Under the pieces are notes generated by a model, which was not told the origin of the DNA, did not search any database, and saw only the letters and a program-made list of their open reading frames with translations. A program made the position numbers and the translations under genes. A stretch of DNA of 64,000 nt from Gemmatimonadota bacterium (lineage in GTDB: Bacteria > Gemmatimonadota > Gemmatimonadetes > Gemmatimonadales > Gemmatimonadaceae): NCBI GenBank assembly GCA_040388625.1, contig JAZKBK010000004.1:310001-374000 (forward strand). The letters run 5' to 3'. This document shows positions 18,807 to 29,036 of the stretch, in pieces (position 1 is the stretch's first letter; every line of letters starts with the position of its first letter).

Positions 18807-19490
18807 TTATCGAACGATCGTTCCAAGCCGCTTCCAGCGGGCGTTGGTGAGCCAGCTCCAGGCGGAGGCAGAATCGGGCCGGTAGCTGAAATAAACGAAC
18901 ATCGGCTGGCCGCGGACGAGAGAGTCGGGAACGAAGCCCCAGTACCGGCTGTCGAGCGAGTTGTCGCGATTGTCGCCGAGCACGAAGAGATCGTGCGGAG
19001 GGACTACCAGGGGGCCCCAGTTGTTGCGGGAGGGCCAGTACGCTTCACTCGCACGGGCTGACTTGACCAGATAATCCCGCTGCCACCGAAACTCATCGAC
19101 GGCCATGTCGGCGTCGGCCGACGTATGGGTGACGTAGCTCTCCTTGAGCGGGAACCCGTTGCGCTGGAGGACTCCGTCATGCATCAGCAGCGTGTCGCCC
19201 GGTACGCCGACCACCCGCTTCACGAAGTTGATGGATGGATCGGACGGCCATTTGAATACGATCACATCGCCGCGGCGCGGCTGGTGGATTCCAGGAAGCT
19301 TGATGTGGGTGAACGGCAGCTCCGGGCCGTACACCATCTTGTTGACCACCAGGAAGTCACCAACAAGCAGCGTGCGCTGCATGCTCGGTGTCGGGATCTT
19401 GTACATCTCGACCACCAGAGCGCGCGTTACCAGGAACAGCAGCACCGACGCTCCCAGCTGCAAAACCGCTCGCACGAATCCACGCATCAC
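18807..19490 (-). CDS. lepB: Signal peptidase I
   Basis: Membrane serine protease that removes signal peptides from exported proteins. 227 residues: one N-terminal membrane segment (about 8-28), the catalytic Ser36 in IPTPSMQRTL, the catalytic Lys91 in INFVKRVVGVPGD, and the family box FVLGDNRDNSLDSRYWGFVP. All S26 boxes are intact. The gap of 77 bases to the downstream sigma factor holds a 12-bp palindrome CATCATATGATG (18777-18788) but no clear terminator. Probably transcribed on its own. Confidence 0.95.
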   Translation of the reverse strand: MMRGFVRAVLQLGASVLLFLVTRALVVEMYKIPTPSMQRTLLVGDFLVVNKMVYGPELPFTHIKLPGIHQPRRGDVIVFKWPSDPSINFVKRVVGVPGDTLLMHDGVLQRNGFPLKESYVTHTSADADMAVDEFRWQRDYLVKSARASEAYWPSRNNWGPLVVPPHDLFVLGDNRDNSLDSRYWGFVPDSLVRGQPMFVYFSYRPDSASAWSWLTNARWKRLGTIVR

Positions 19491-19542
19491 GAGTTCAGTA
19501 TACCTCTGTGTGGCCGGTCTTCAAGCGCCCTACCAGATGCCG

Positions 19543-19566
19543 TCATCCCCGCGCAAGCGGGGATCC
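19543..19566. repeat. REP-like palindrome
   Basis: ATCCCCGC and GCGGGGAT (8-bp perfect arms) around a GCAA loop, in the 116-base gap between lepB and the aldehyde dehydrogenase. The sequence is of the common dispersed TCATCCCCGCG-AAGCGGGGATCC type. Related copies are at 21807-21824 and 49530-49548. Confidence 0.7.
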
Positions 19567-19606
19567 ATTGCCCGTCGTCATGCGCAATAAGCAATACGAA
19601 GTCTGT

Positions 19607-21106
19607 CTAGTCCGGCGTCCCAAGGTAAGTATCGATCTGAGCGCGCTGGAGCGTGCCGGAGTAATCGACATAGCCCACCTTGGTCTCGGAATAGAAGTCA
19701 TACACTTCCCATCCGCCCTCGCGATGGCCGTTGCCAGTCTGCTTTACCCCTCCAAAGGGCAGATGTGCCTCGGCGCCGATGGTTGGGGCGTTGATGTACG
19801 TTATGCCGTTGTCGAGCTCCTGTAGAGCCCGGAACGAGATGTTGACATCCCGCGTGTAGACCGATGACGACAGGCCGTACTTGACGGCATTGTTCACCGC
19901 AAACGCCTCGTCCGGCGTCGAGACGCGGATTACCGACAGCACCGGCCCGAAGATCTCTTCGAAGGCGATCCTCTGCGTCGGCTCGACGCGTGTGAAGATC
20001 GTCGGCTCGTAGAAGAGGCCGTCCTTGAAAGCATCACCGCTGGGACGCTGCGCGCCGCAGACGATATCCGCGCCGCCGGCCTGCCCGATATCAACGTAGT
20101 GCTCGATCTTCCGGAGCGCTGCTTCGTTGATGACAGGCCCGACGTCGACGCCCTTCTTTCTGCCGTCGCCCAGCTTCAACTCCTTGGTACGCTCGACCAG
20201 CATGCCGAGGAAGTTGTCGTGGATTCCCTTCTGCAGGATGAGACGGCTGGTCGCGGTGCAGCGCTGGCCCGTAGTTCCGAACGCGCCCCAGAGCGCGCCT
20301 TCGAGTGCAAGATCGAGATCTGCGTCGTCGAGCACGATCTGGGCGTTCTTGCCACCCATCTCGAGCGACAGGCGCTTGTGCATGCGCCCGCACGTTGCAC
20401 CGACGATGCTGCCGGTCGCGGTCGATCCTGTGAACGAGATGAGCGGAACGTCGGGATGCTCGACCAGTGGAGCGCCGACATCTTCACCGGTTCCATGCAG
20501 CAGCTGAATCACTTCTGGCGGTAGCCCTGCGTCGAGCAGGATCTCGACGAGCAATGTCCCGGTGTGCGGCACATCCTCGGCGGGCTTGAAGATCACCGAG
20601 TTCCCGCACACGAGCGCTGGGAACATCTTCCACGTGGGGATCGCCATCGGGAAATTGAACGGGCAGATCAGCCCCGCGACGCCGATCGGGCGGCGGAAGC
20701 TCATCGCCCACTTGTTGCGCAGCTCCGACGGAACGGTGCGTCCGGAGAGCTGGCGTCCCATCGTGGCCGCGTAGTAAGCGGTATCGATTCCTTCCTGAAC
20801 GTCGCCGCGTGTTTCGGTGAGCGGCTTGCCCATCTCACGCGTCATAGCGTCGGCGATCTCTTCCTTGCGCGCGACGAGCAGATCGCCTGCCTTGCGCAGG
20901 ATGTCGCCACGCTGCGGCGCTGGCGTCGCCTTCCACAATTCGAATCCGCGTTTTGCGCTCGCGACAGCGCGATCGACGTCTGTCGAATTCGAGAGCGGAA
21001 ACTTTCCGATCACGTCATTGAGATCAGCGGGATTGCGGTTGTCGAAATACTTGCCCGTGGACGGCTCGACCCATGCACCCGCGACGAAGTTCTTGAAGAC
21101 TTTCAT
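19607..21106 (-). CDS. NAD(P)-dependent aldehyde dehydrogenase
   Basis: 499 residues, standard ALDH length. The oxyanion region [13 protein letters not shown] (145-157), cofactor motif FTGSTATGS (225-233), catalytic Glu249 in LEMGGKNAQ and catalytic Cys283 in GQRCTATSR are intact. The C-terminal [23 protein letters not shown] segment is typical of a subgroup of uncharacterised bacterial and archaeal ALDHs related to semialdehyde dehydrogenases; the substrate cannot be fixed from sequence. It shares one base with the stop of the upstream hypothetical gene (TAATG), so the two are coupled. Confidence 0.93.
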   Translation of the reverse strand: MKVFKNFVAGAWVEPSTGKYFDNRNPADLNDVIGKFPLSNSTDVDRAVASAKRGFELWKATPAPQRGDILRKAGDLLVARKEEIADAMTREMGKPLTETRGDVQEGIDTAYYAATMGRQLSGRTVPSELRNKWAMSFRRPIGVAGLICPFNFPMAIPTWKMFPALVCGNSVIFKPAEDVPHTGTLLVEILLDAGLPPEVIQLLHGTGEDVGAPLVEHPDVPLISFTGSTATGSIVGATCGRMHKRLSLEMGGKNAQIVLDDADLDLALEGALWGAFGTTGQRCTATSRLILQKGIHDNFLGMLVERTKELKLGDGRKKGVDVGPVINEAALRKIEHYVDIGQAGGADIVCGAQRPSGDAFKDGLFYEPTIFTRVEPTQRIAFEEIFGPVLSVIRVSTPDEAFAVNNAVKYGLSSSVYTRDVNISFRALQELDNGITYINAPTIGAEAHLPFGGVKQTGNGHREGGWEVYDFYSETKVGYVDYSGTLQRAQIDTYLGTPD

Positions 21107-21735
21107 TATTGGACGTTCTTGTAGAGCGTGACTTTGCCATCGGCGATTCGAATATCACCGATGTAACTGGGGAGCGGAATCGGAAATGCATCCGGTGCGA
21201 TTCCCGGTGGCGCGTCGTGACGGATCTGTTGCACGAGCTTTGGAAGCATTGCGTTCGGCACTGCGAATTGATGGATCTGCGCCTTGGTGACGTGCATCTG
21301 CGCCAGCCCCGGCTTGATGAGGTCGACGCGGCCCGCCAGCTCGACCGTGTCGCGCGCGCTGAGCATCGACGCGAGCGGACCGAGAGCGCGATCAGCACCC
21401 AACTCGCGGAGGGGCACCACTGCGCGGACGTGAAGCTGGTCGCCCGAGACCATCGCCTCGACGTCGGTCGATGATGGAGGCAGCTGCTTCGCAGTCGCCT
21501 GGATCAGGTAGGCGACGGCCTGAGCAGGTGTGAGATTGGCGAACACCTTGCCCTGGCTTGCCCTGAGCCCAGTCACGGCAGACTCGCCCGCCGACGCGTC
21601 GGCCGCTGTCACGGCGTGCCACGCTCCAGCCGCAGGGGCCGAAGGAGATGCTTTTATCGTCCACCAGTAGTAGCCGGCGGCGACGATCGCGGCCAGAACT
21701 ATGAGGCATCCAACTCTTCTAAGGCAGCCGAACAT
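21106..21735 (-). CDS. Membrane-anchored hypothetical protein
   Basis: 209 residues from the ATG at 21735; the frame is open 20 codons further but that extension runs into the REP-containing gap. A Cys/Arg-containing N-terminus is followed by one membrane segment (CLIVLAAIVAAGYYWWTI) and a soluble region with alternating strands: ITPAQAVAYLIQA-like helix, then DVEAMVSGDQLHVRAVVPL, DTVELAGRVDLIKPGLAQM and a closing SYIGDIRIADGKVTLYK. This looks like a lipid- or ligand-binding beta structure outside the membrane, but no family is recognised. It is coupled to the aldehyde dehydrogenase by a one-base overlap. Confidence 0.75.
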   Translation of the reverse strand: MFGCLRRVGCLIVLAAIVAAGYYWWTIKASPSAPAAGAWHAVTAADASAGESAVTGLRASQGKVFANLTPAQAVAYLIQATAKQLPPSSTDVEAMVSGDQLHVRAVVPLRELGADRALGPLASMLSARDTVELAGRVDLIKPGLAQMHVTKAQIHQFAVPNAMLPKLVQQIRHDAPPGIAPDAFPIPLPSYIGDIRIADGKVTLYKNVQ

Positions 21736-21804
21736 ACCGAAAATTAGCCGGTAGCGGGTGGCCCCGCCTACCCTGCGGAGCTTTGACGTTCCCACACGAG
21801 CCGT

Positions 21805-21826
21805 CGTTCCCGCGAGCGCGGGAATC
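21805..21826. repeat. REP-like palindrome
   Basis: TTCCCGC and GCGGGAA arms (7 bp, perfect) around GAGC, preceded by CCGTCG and followed by TCC. Same design as the element at 19543-19566, with T/A in place of C/G at the arm ends. Lies between the hypothetical gene and the VOC gene. Confidence 0.65.
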
Positions 21827-21845
21827 CGTTTTCAACCCGAAATAG

Positions 21846-22349
21846 TCAATCCGCCGTTTGCAGCAGCTTCTCCAGATCCAGCGGATCTGTCCCCATCAGC
21901 GGGAAACCGCTTTCCGATCGTGGCCATTCCTCGCTCGGACGATCCCAGTAAAGCTCGATTCCATTCCCGTCCGGATCGCTCAGATAGATCGCCTCGCTCA
22001 CTCCGTGGTCCGCGGCGCCCTGCAGCGGGATACCTGCAGCCATGACGCGCCTGACCGCTATCGCCAGGTCCCGCTGGGTCGGATACCGGATCGCGACATG
22101 GTAAAGCCCGGTGTGTCCCCGCGGAGGCGCTGTCCCGCCACGGCTCTCCCACGTGTTGAGGCCGATGTGATGGTGATAGCCTCCGGCCGAAACGAACGCC
22201 GCCTGTGTCCCGTAGCGTTGCGTTATGTCGAAGCCGAGCACACCGTGGTAGAACGCCAGGGCGCGATCAAGGTCCGCGACCTTGAGATGGGTGTGGCCGA
22301 TGTCGACGCCGGCGGGGACTGAGTAATCGGAAGCGGACGTATCGTTCAT
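21846..22349 (-). CDS. VOC-family protein (glyoxalase/extradiol dioxygenase-like)
   Basis: 167 residues with two beta-alpha-beta-beta-beta modules. The metal-site positions of the vicinal oxygen chelate superfamily are present: His in DIGHTHLKVADLDRALAFY, His in GLYHVAIRYP and Glu in GNGIELYWDRP. The sequence HHIGLNTWESRGG is typical of CatE-like catechol 2,3-dioxygenase homologues in this superfamily, but substrates vary widely and none is assigned. The ATG at 22349 has GGAG at a good distance; the open frame upstream to 22487 overlaps comM and is rejected. Confidence 0.85.
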   Translation of the reverse strand: MNDTSASDYSVPAGVDIGHTHLKVADLDRALAFYHGVLGFDITQRYGTQAAFVSAGGYHHHIGLNTWESRGGTAPPRGHTGLYHVAIRYPTQRDLAIAVRRVMAAGIPLQGAADHGVSEAIYLSDPDGNGIELYWDRPSEEWPRSESGFPLMGTDPLDLEKLLQTAD

Positions 22350-22483
22350 CGTTTCTCCATGTCTCTTCATGACCGTGGCCGACTGGCTACCCGATGCTGT
22401 ACCCGAAGAATAACGCGGTGGTGCTGTTTCGCATTGCGAGCGTTCCGGGCACCCCACGAAGTCGACGTCTCGGGAGTCGGCGC

Positions 22484-24004
22484 TCACTTTCGCACCGATG
22501 GTCGGTATCGCAACGCTTCCGCGACATGCGGCGGGGCGATTCGCTCGTCGCCGTTCAGATCTGCGATGGTGCGCGCGACCTTGAGCACGCGGTGATATGC
22601 ACGGGCCGACAGATCGAGCGTGGAAGCCGCCGAGTGCAACAGAGTGCGCGCATCCGTGTCAATCGGAGTGTGGCGATCGAGCCAGCGCCCGGGAACGTGC
22701 GCGTTGCACGTGACGCCGCGCAACGCCCGGTAGCGCGCGCGTTGAACGTAACGCGCATGACCGACCCGATCGCGCATTGCAGCAGAATTATCGCCACCTT
22801 CGGCATCTGCACTCAGGTCACGCAATGCAACTGCACCAACGGGCACGTGCATGTCGATTCTGTCGACGAGCGGACCCGACATTCGCGCAGCGTACTTTGC
22901 AACTTCTGCCGCTCCGCAACTGCACTTGCGACCGGGCTCGCCGGCCCTTCCGCAAGGACAGGGATTCGTGGCGCCGACCAATGTGAATCGCGCGGGAAAG
23001 CTCACCGACATCGCGGCGCGCGCGATGACGACCGAGGCATCCTCCAACGGCTGTCGCAATCCGTCCAGCACTCCGCGCGAAAACTCCAGCATCTCGTCCA
23101 GAAACAGAACTCCGTTGTGCGCGAGGCTAACCTCTCCGGGGCGCGGGCTGCTTCCACCTCCAATGAGACCTGCACCCGATATCGAGTGATGCGGCGCACG
23201 AAAGGGGCGCGCGCCGAGCGTAATCTCAGGCGACAACACCCCAGCAACCGAGTGAATCGCAATCACTTCGAGCGCTTCTTCCTCGCTGAGATCGGGAAGA
23301 ATCGTCGGGAGACGGCGCGCGAGCATCGTCTTGCCAGCTCCTGGCGGCCCGATCATGACCAGATTGTGCGAGCCGGCAGCAGCGACTTCCAGCGCGCGCT
23401 TCGCGCTCTCCTGACCCACGACGTCCGAGAAGTCGACTTCATACGCACGCTGAGATTCAGCGGACTCCGCCGCGCGCGCGACCAGGAGCTCGTCACAACG
23501 CAGCTGCAGGACCAACTCACGCAACGTCGCGGGCGCGGCCAGCAGGATATTCGTGACGCGACCCGCCTCGGCGTGATTCGCTGGCGGAACGACCAGCACC
23601 GATCCCGGCGAAACGCGACCGACGTGGCGCGCGACCGAGAGCGCGCCGCGTATGTTGCGCACCGCGCCATCCAGACTCAATTCGCCCACGAACATCCGAT
23701 TCTCGACGGCGCCGGGATCGACCTGCCCCGTTGCGACCAGAATGCCGAGTGCGATCGGCAAATCGAACGCGGTACCTTCCTTGCGAATGTCCGCCGGAGC
23801 AAGGTTGACCGTTATCCGCCGAGGCGGAAGCGTGAACCCCGAATTCACTATCGCGGCTCCGACCCGTTCTCTGCTCTCCTTGACAGCGCCGGCTGGCAGG
23901 CCCACAATGGTCCATTGCGGCAAGCCTTGCGCTGCGTCAACCTCGACTGTCACGTTGTAGGCATCGATGCCGATGACGGCGGCCGATCTTATCGCTGCTA
24001 GCAT
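22484..24004 (-). CDS. comM: ComM/YifB-type Mg-chelatase-like AAA+ ATPase
   Basis: 506 residues. The N-terminal ChlI-like domain opens MLAAIRSAAVIGIDAYNVTVEVD, the AAA+ core has Walker A IGPPGAGKTMLARR and Walker B GVLFLDEMLEF, and a Cys-rich insertion (NPCPCGRAGEPGRKCSCG) precedes the C-terminal domain ending in VLKVARTIADLNGDERI. ComM is a hexameric helicase that promotes branch migration during natural transformation (knowledge from Vibrio and relatives). Together with a CinA protein this hints at competence, but neither proves it. The ATG at 24004 has a GGGAGAG site three bases upstream; a start seven codons earlier is possible. Confidence 0.93.
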   Translation of the reverse strand: MLAAIRSAAVIGIDAYNVTVEVDAAQGLPQWTIVGLPAGAVKESRERVGAAIVNSGFTLPPRRITVNLAPADIRKEGTAFDLPIALGILVATGQVDPGAVENRMFVGELSLDGAVRNIRGALSVARHVGRVSPGSVLVVPPANHAEAGRVTNILLAAPATLRELVLQLRCDELLVARAAESAESQRAYEVDFSDVVGQESAKRALEVAAAGSHNLVMIGPPGAGKTMLARRLPTILPDLSEEEALEVIAIHSVAGVLSPEITLGARPFRAPHHSISGAGLIGGGSSPRPGEVSLAHNGVLFLDEMLEFSRGVLDGLRQPLEDASVVIARAAMSVSFPARFTLVGATNPCPCGRAGEPGRKCSCGAAEVAKYAARMSGPLVDRIDMHVPVGAVALRDLSADAEGGDNSAAMRDRVGHARYVQRARYRALRGVTCNAHVPGRWLDRHTPIDTDARTLLHSAASTLDLSARAYHRVLKVARTIADLNGDERIAPPHVAEALRYRPSVRK

Positions 24005-24029
24005 GTGCTCTCCCTGTCCGATCAACCTC

Positions 24030-24050
24030 GCTCATTTCACGACAATGAGC
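24030..24050. promoter_or_regulatory. Inverted repeat between divergent comM and antiporter fusion
   Basis: GCTCATT (24030-24036) and AATGAGC (24044-24050), perfect 7-bp arms around a 7-base spacer, in the 103-base region between two divergent genes. The centre-to-centre spacing suits a dimeric regulator. No matching -35/-10 pair was identified with confidence. Confidence 0.4.
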
Positions 24051-24107
24051 TGAATCGGATTTGCTTGCGGAGAGTCATTTCACCGATTCCCGGATTAGCT
24101 TGAATTC

Positions 24108-26684
24108 ATGACGCCGACAGCCCTCGCCAGCGCCATCCCCGGTACGTCGCTCGCCCGCGGTCTGTTCATCGTCGCGTTAGCCCTTGGCTCCGGAAGTGCC
24201 AACGCTCAACGCCCTGCACCGCCGGCGCCTCTGCCGACTGCCCCCGCGTCGTGGGACACACTCTACAGCCAGCATCGCTTCTTCGATCTGCGCGATGCGG
24301 TCCGCACAGCCGGTGGTGCAACTGGTCCGGACGTGCAGTTCTACCGGGGGATCGTCGCACACGCGTTCAACGACAATGACGGCGCAATCGAATCGCTCGC
24401 GCCGCTCATCGACAGCATGCCCCGTGGCTTCAGCCGATCACACCTGGCAGACGCTGCCGATGCGCTTGCCGATAGTTATGCGCGCGTCTTTCGCTATCGC
24501 GAATCGGCCGCGACGTACCGGCGCGCACTGCGCGTCGGAAGGGGCGCGCTCGACGCCGCCACCCGGTCGCTTTTTACGCAGCGTGCAGAGCGCGCGGACG
24601 CACTGGCGAGCGTACCTCCACAACGCATCAGGTGGACAGCGGAATCGAATACGTCGCCGGTTCCAAACGACAGTGTGGCATTCGCGGCGGTTGCGCTCAT
24701 CAATAGCACCGCGCCACGCGTGCGCCTCGGCGTTGACGCGGGCGCCACGTTCACGATCATAGATTCGACAACCGCGGCATCGCACAATGTTCAGATTCTC
24801 AAGGACTCCGTGCACACGACCGTTGGCGGCCGAACGATCACGGCGCGAATCGGCGTCGTTCGCAGCATGAACATAGGCACAGCCCGGCTCGCCAATGTTG
24901 TCGTCATCGTTGCACCGGACGACTCGCTGCAGTTGAGCTACATGCGCTATCCGGTAAGCGGCATCATCGGGCTGCCGGTTCTGTCCGCACTCGGCAGCGT
25001 TTCATTCATGCGCGACGGACACATCGCACTGTCCTCGCCAGGTGCGGACAATGACTCGTCCGCCGCACCGAACATGGCACTTGCAGATGGTGCGGCTGTC
25101 GTCGCCGCGTCGTATGACACCAGCCGGATCGCGCTGCTGCTCGATTCGCGTGCGTCCAGGACACTGCTGTATCCATCGTTTGTGCGTGAGTTTCCGAAAG
25201 CGACCAGATCCGCCACCTTGACCACGTACGTTGGCACCCAGCTGGACGGTGGCGTTACGTCGATGCCGTCGTACATGATTCCCGGCATCACGCTTGGCGT
25301 CAACGGCCGTCCGATCAGGATCGGCTCGGTGCATGCACTGATGCGCGACGTGGACTTGCGCGCACAATTCTATGCGGGTGCGCTGGGTCAGGACGCACTG
25401 CAAACCGCCGATCGTGTGACGCTCGACTTCTCGGCGATGACGCTACGTCTTCGTGACCCACCGCAGACGCCGGTGCTGCCGAAGATCGTCTACCCTACAG
25501 GCACCGTGGGGATGCCGTCCCCGGTGAGCAAGGTGCCCGGCGACATCGCCTTCGTTGTTCTGCTGTTTGCGCTGTTCGTCGTGCCGAAAGCCCTGCAACG
25601 GTACCGGCTGCCGAGCGCAATTACCAGCCTGCTCATGGGCGCCGGTGCGACGGCACTCGGACTGTTTCACAACGATCCGACACTTCACCTCCTGTCGACA
25701 TTCGGAATCGTCGCGCTGTTCCTGTTCGCAGGACTCGAGATCGATGGGCACGAGCTCAAACGACAGGCGGCACCGCTCGTCGTGCACGGTATAGTCTGGT
25801 CGGTGATTCTCGCGCTCGGATCTACGATCATCGCGTTCGGCTTCGGCTTCGCCACTCGTCCGGCGGTGTTGATCGCACTCGCGCTGCTTACGCCATCGAC
25901 CGGCTTCATACTCTCGTCCCTGTCGGGCTTTGGCCTGCTGGAGGGCGAGCGGTTTGCCGTGAAGACCTACGTCATCGCGTCGGAGCTGCTTGCACTGACA
26001 GTACTTTTCTTCGTGCTCCAGTCGACCTCGATAGGGAGGCTGGCGTTCGCCGTCGCGGCGATGATCGTCGTGGTGACAATCATCCCATTCATGTTTCGGC
26101 TTTTCGCGCGGTTGGTCGCGCCGCACGCTCCGCGCTCGGAGTTCGCGTTCCTGCTGATGGTCGCGATCGTATGCGCGTACGCGACGACGCGGTTGGGCGT
26201 CTACTACCTGGTAGGCGCATTTCTCGTCGGTATCGCAGCGCAGCGGTTCCGATCGGAGCTGCCGGCCATGTCGTCGGAGAAGATGGTGGATGCGCTCGAG
26301 TCGTTCGGGTCGGTGTTCATCCCGTTCTACTTCTTTCACGCCGGGACGGAGATAGTGCGTGAGCAGATCACGATGCGCGCGATCCTCGTGGGCCTACTCC
26401 TGATAGTGCTGCTCATTCCAGTCCGCGTCGGGATCACGATGCTTCAACGCCGTTCCTTTCTCAAGGATTCAACTGCGGTCGCACGCAGGATCGGTGTCGC
26501 GCTCATCCCCACGCTGGTATTCACGCTCGTCATTGTCGACATACTGAACGTAAACTTCGGTGTCGAGAAGTACGTTCTCGGTGCTCTGGTTCTCTACACG
26601 GTGATCAACACCAGCGTTCCCGCGTTCGTGCTGCACTCCGCACCGCCAGAGTTCGAGAACGTGGAAGCAGCGGACATCGTTTAG
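24108..26684 (+). CDS. Double retropepsin-like domain fused to CPA2-type cation:proton antiporter
   Basis: 858 residues in one uninterrupted frame. Order: signal peptide (cleavage likely after ANA near residue 33); a helical tetratricopeptide-like region about 45-165; a first aspartyl-protease-like domain with LGVDAGAT at 207-214 and the closing GIIGLPVL at 285-292; a second copy with ALLLDSRAS at 342-350 and GALGQDAL at 424-431; then about ten to twelve membrane segments from 477 to 845 resembling the KefB/NapA Na+(K+)/H+ antiporter fold (LFLFAGLEIDG at 538-548, LLTPSTGFILSSLSGFGLLEGE at 593-614). The usual antiporter Asp position appears as Glu626 (IASELLAL). The first catalytic DTG reads DAG, the second loses Gly. 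The protease part should be periplasmic. Whether it cleaves, binds peptide or gates transport is unknown. Confidence 0.85.
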   Translation: MTPTALASAIPGTSLARGLFIVALALGSGSANAQRPAPPAPLPTAPASWDTLYSQHRFFDLRDAVRTAGGATGPDVQFYRGIVAHAFNDNDGAIESLAPLIDSMPRGFSRSHLADAADALADSYARVFRYRESAATYRRALRVGRGALDAATRSLFTQRAERADALASVPPQRIRWTAESNTSPVPNDSVAFAAVALINSTAPRVRLGVDAGATFTIIDSTTAASHNVQILKDSVHTTVGGRTITARIGVVRSMNIGTARLANVVVIVAPDDSLQLSYMRYPVSGIIGLPVLSALGSVSFMRDGHIALSSPGADNDSSAAPNMALADGAAVVAASYDTSRIALLLDSRASRTLLYPSFVREFPKATRSATLTTYVGTQLDGGVTSMPSYMIPGITLGVNGRPIRIGSVHALMRDVDLRAQFYAGALGQDALQTADRVTLDFSAMTLRLRDPPQTPVLPKIVYPTGTVGMPSPVSKVPGDIAFVVLLFALFVVPKALQRYRLPSAITSLLMGAGATALGLFHNDPTLHLLSTFGIVALFLFAGLEIDGHELKRQAAPLVVHGIVWSVILALGSTIIAFGFGFATRPAVLIALALLTPSTGFILSSLSGFGLLEGERFAVKTYVIASELLALTVLFFVLQSTSIGRLAFAVAAMIVVVTIIPFMFRLFARLVAPHAPRSEFAFLLMVAIVCAYATTRLGVYYLVGAFLVGIAAQRFRSELPAMSSEKMVDALESFGSVFIPFYFFHAGTEIVREQITMRAILVGLLLIVLLIPVRVGITMLQRRSFLKDSTAVARRIGVALIPTLVFTLVIVDILNVNFGVEKYVLGALVLYTVINTSVPAFVLHSAPPEFENVEAADIV

Positions 26685-26850
26685 GAATCTGTCCGGATCG
26701 CGGCGCGCCGAATGCGGCGGCCGTCGTACTCGCGCGGCCCTCCGTCATCGTCGCCGCCAACTTCGTCACCGCCGCGAAAGCGCGGTCCCCGGACGACGAC
26801 TGACTTCAACACCCCGCGTTGCAGGCGTAACCGAAGCCACGCGAATGTGG
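26685..26850. other. Intergenic segment without a gene
   Basis: Between the antiporter fusion and the palindrome/tandem-repeat block. It holds a weak imperfect hairpin around 26764-26782 (ACCGCCGCG then CGCGGT) with the same AAAG-type loop as REP elements. No start codon with a supported frame and no T-rich terminator for the antiporter gene were seen. Confidence 0.5.
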
Positions 26851-26870
26851 GGCACGGATGCATCCGTGCC
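26851..26870. repeat. 20-bp perfect palindrome (GGCACGGATG half-site)
   Basis: Perfect 20-base self-complementary sequence with half GGCACGGATG. A near-identical palindrome with half GGCGCGGATG lies at 41731-41750. Both sit beside tandem repeats in intergenic DNA, so they look like members of one dispersed palindromic family. Confidence 0.75.
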
Positions 26871-26883
26871 TGTCACCCGATCC

Positions 26884-27042
26884 AAAGCGATGCTGAGGGC
26901 AGTCCTGCCTTGATGCCTGCAAGAACTTTCATCCCCAAAGCGATGCCGAGGCCAAACAGGCCTTGGCTCCTGCGGGACCTTGCGTCCCCAGAGCGATGCT
27001 GAGGCCAATCCTGCCCTGGTGCCTGCGGGACCTTGCGTCCCC
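26884..27042. repeat. Three tandem copies of a 53-bp unit
   Basis: Units at 26884-26936, 26937-26989 and 26990-27042, each 53 bases, beginning AAAGCGATGC or AGAGCGATGC and ending in TCCCC. Copies two and three differ at fewer positions than either does from copy one, which has changed most in its second half. No spacers separate the copies, and no frame through them looks like a protein repeat of a gene. Confidence 0.85.
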
Positions 27043-27047
27043 ATAAA

Positions 27048-27089
27048 GCTCAACGGGCGGAGCAGCTTTCGCCGCCCCGCCCGTTGAGC
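27048..27089 (-). terminator. Intrinsic terminator after the OmpA-family gene
   Basis: Perfect 13-bp arms GCTCAACGGGCGG and CCGCCCGTTGAGC around a 16-base loop. On the minus strand the stem ends in TTTATGG. It starts 14 bases beyond the stop codon of the OmpA gene. Confidence 0.8.
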
Positions 27090-27103
27090 CCAAGGAGTGC
27101 CGC

Positions 27104-28714
<1,611 letters not shown>

Positions 28715-29036
28715 CTTGAATCTCCTTGGGATGGAGGAAGGACTGAATCGGAGCCAGTTGCGCTCGTCGCGCGCCTACCCGGCAGGATGCATGCCGTCCC
28801 ATGTGGACGCCACGCGCAGGTCCGATTCGCGGCCTGCTTACAACGCGCTCAATTTGCTTGATCATGATACAGAATGCTAGCGTACATGGTGATACAATAC
28901 CGCTGTAAACACTTGAATTCAGAATCTTCGCAGAAATCACACGCTGTTTGGTCGCCAGAGTGCAAGTCTGACGCCACGCTCGCTCCATCAAACCTGCCGG
29001 CAACAGTTGGAGCAACACCTGGAGCAACCCTGCAGG
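28715..29036 (-). promoter_or_regulatory. Leader and presumed promoter region of the OmpA gene
   Basis: 322 bases without a gene between the kinase stop and the OmpA start. The part at 28850-28960 is clearly richer in A and T than its surroundings, as expected for a promoter, and carries a directly repeated TGATACA at 28865-28871 and 28890-28896 (TGTATCA on the transcribed strand). The long leader (about 150 bases) could contain mRNA structure. I could not choose one -35/-10 pair. Confidence 0.4.

Noticed and set aside
25443-26339. 298-codon minus-strand open frame inside the antiporter fusion
   Set aside because: Glu/Arg/His-rich shadow frame opposite the membrane domain; composition is that of the complement of hydrophobic codons.
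26884-27042. Possible CRISPR array
   Set aside because: Three 53-bp units abut directly with no spacers, and no cas genes are near; this is a tandem repeat.
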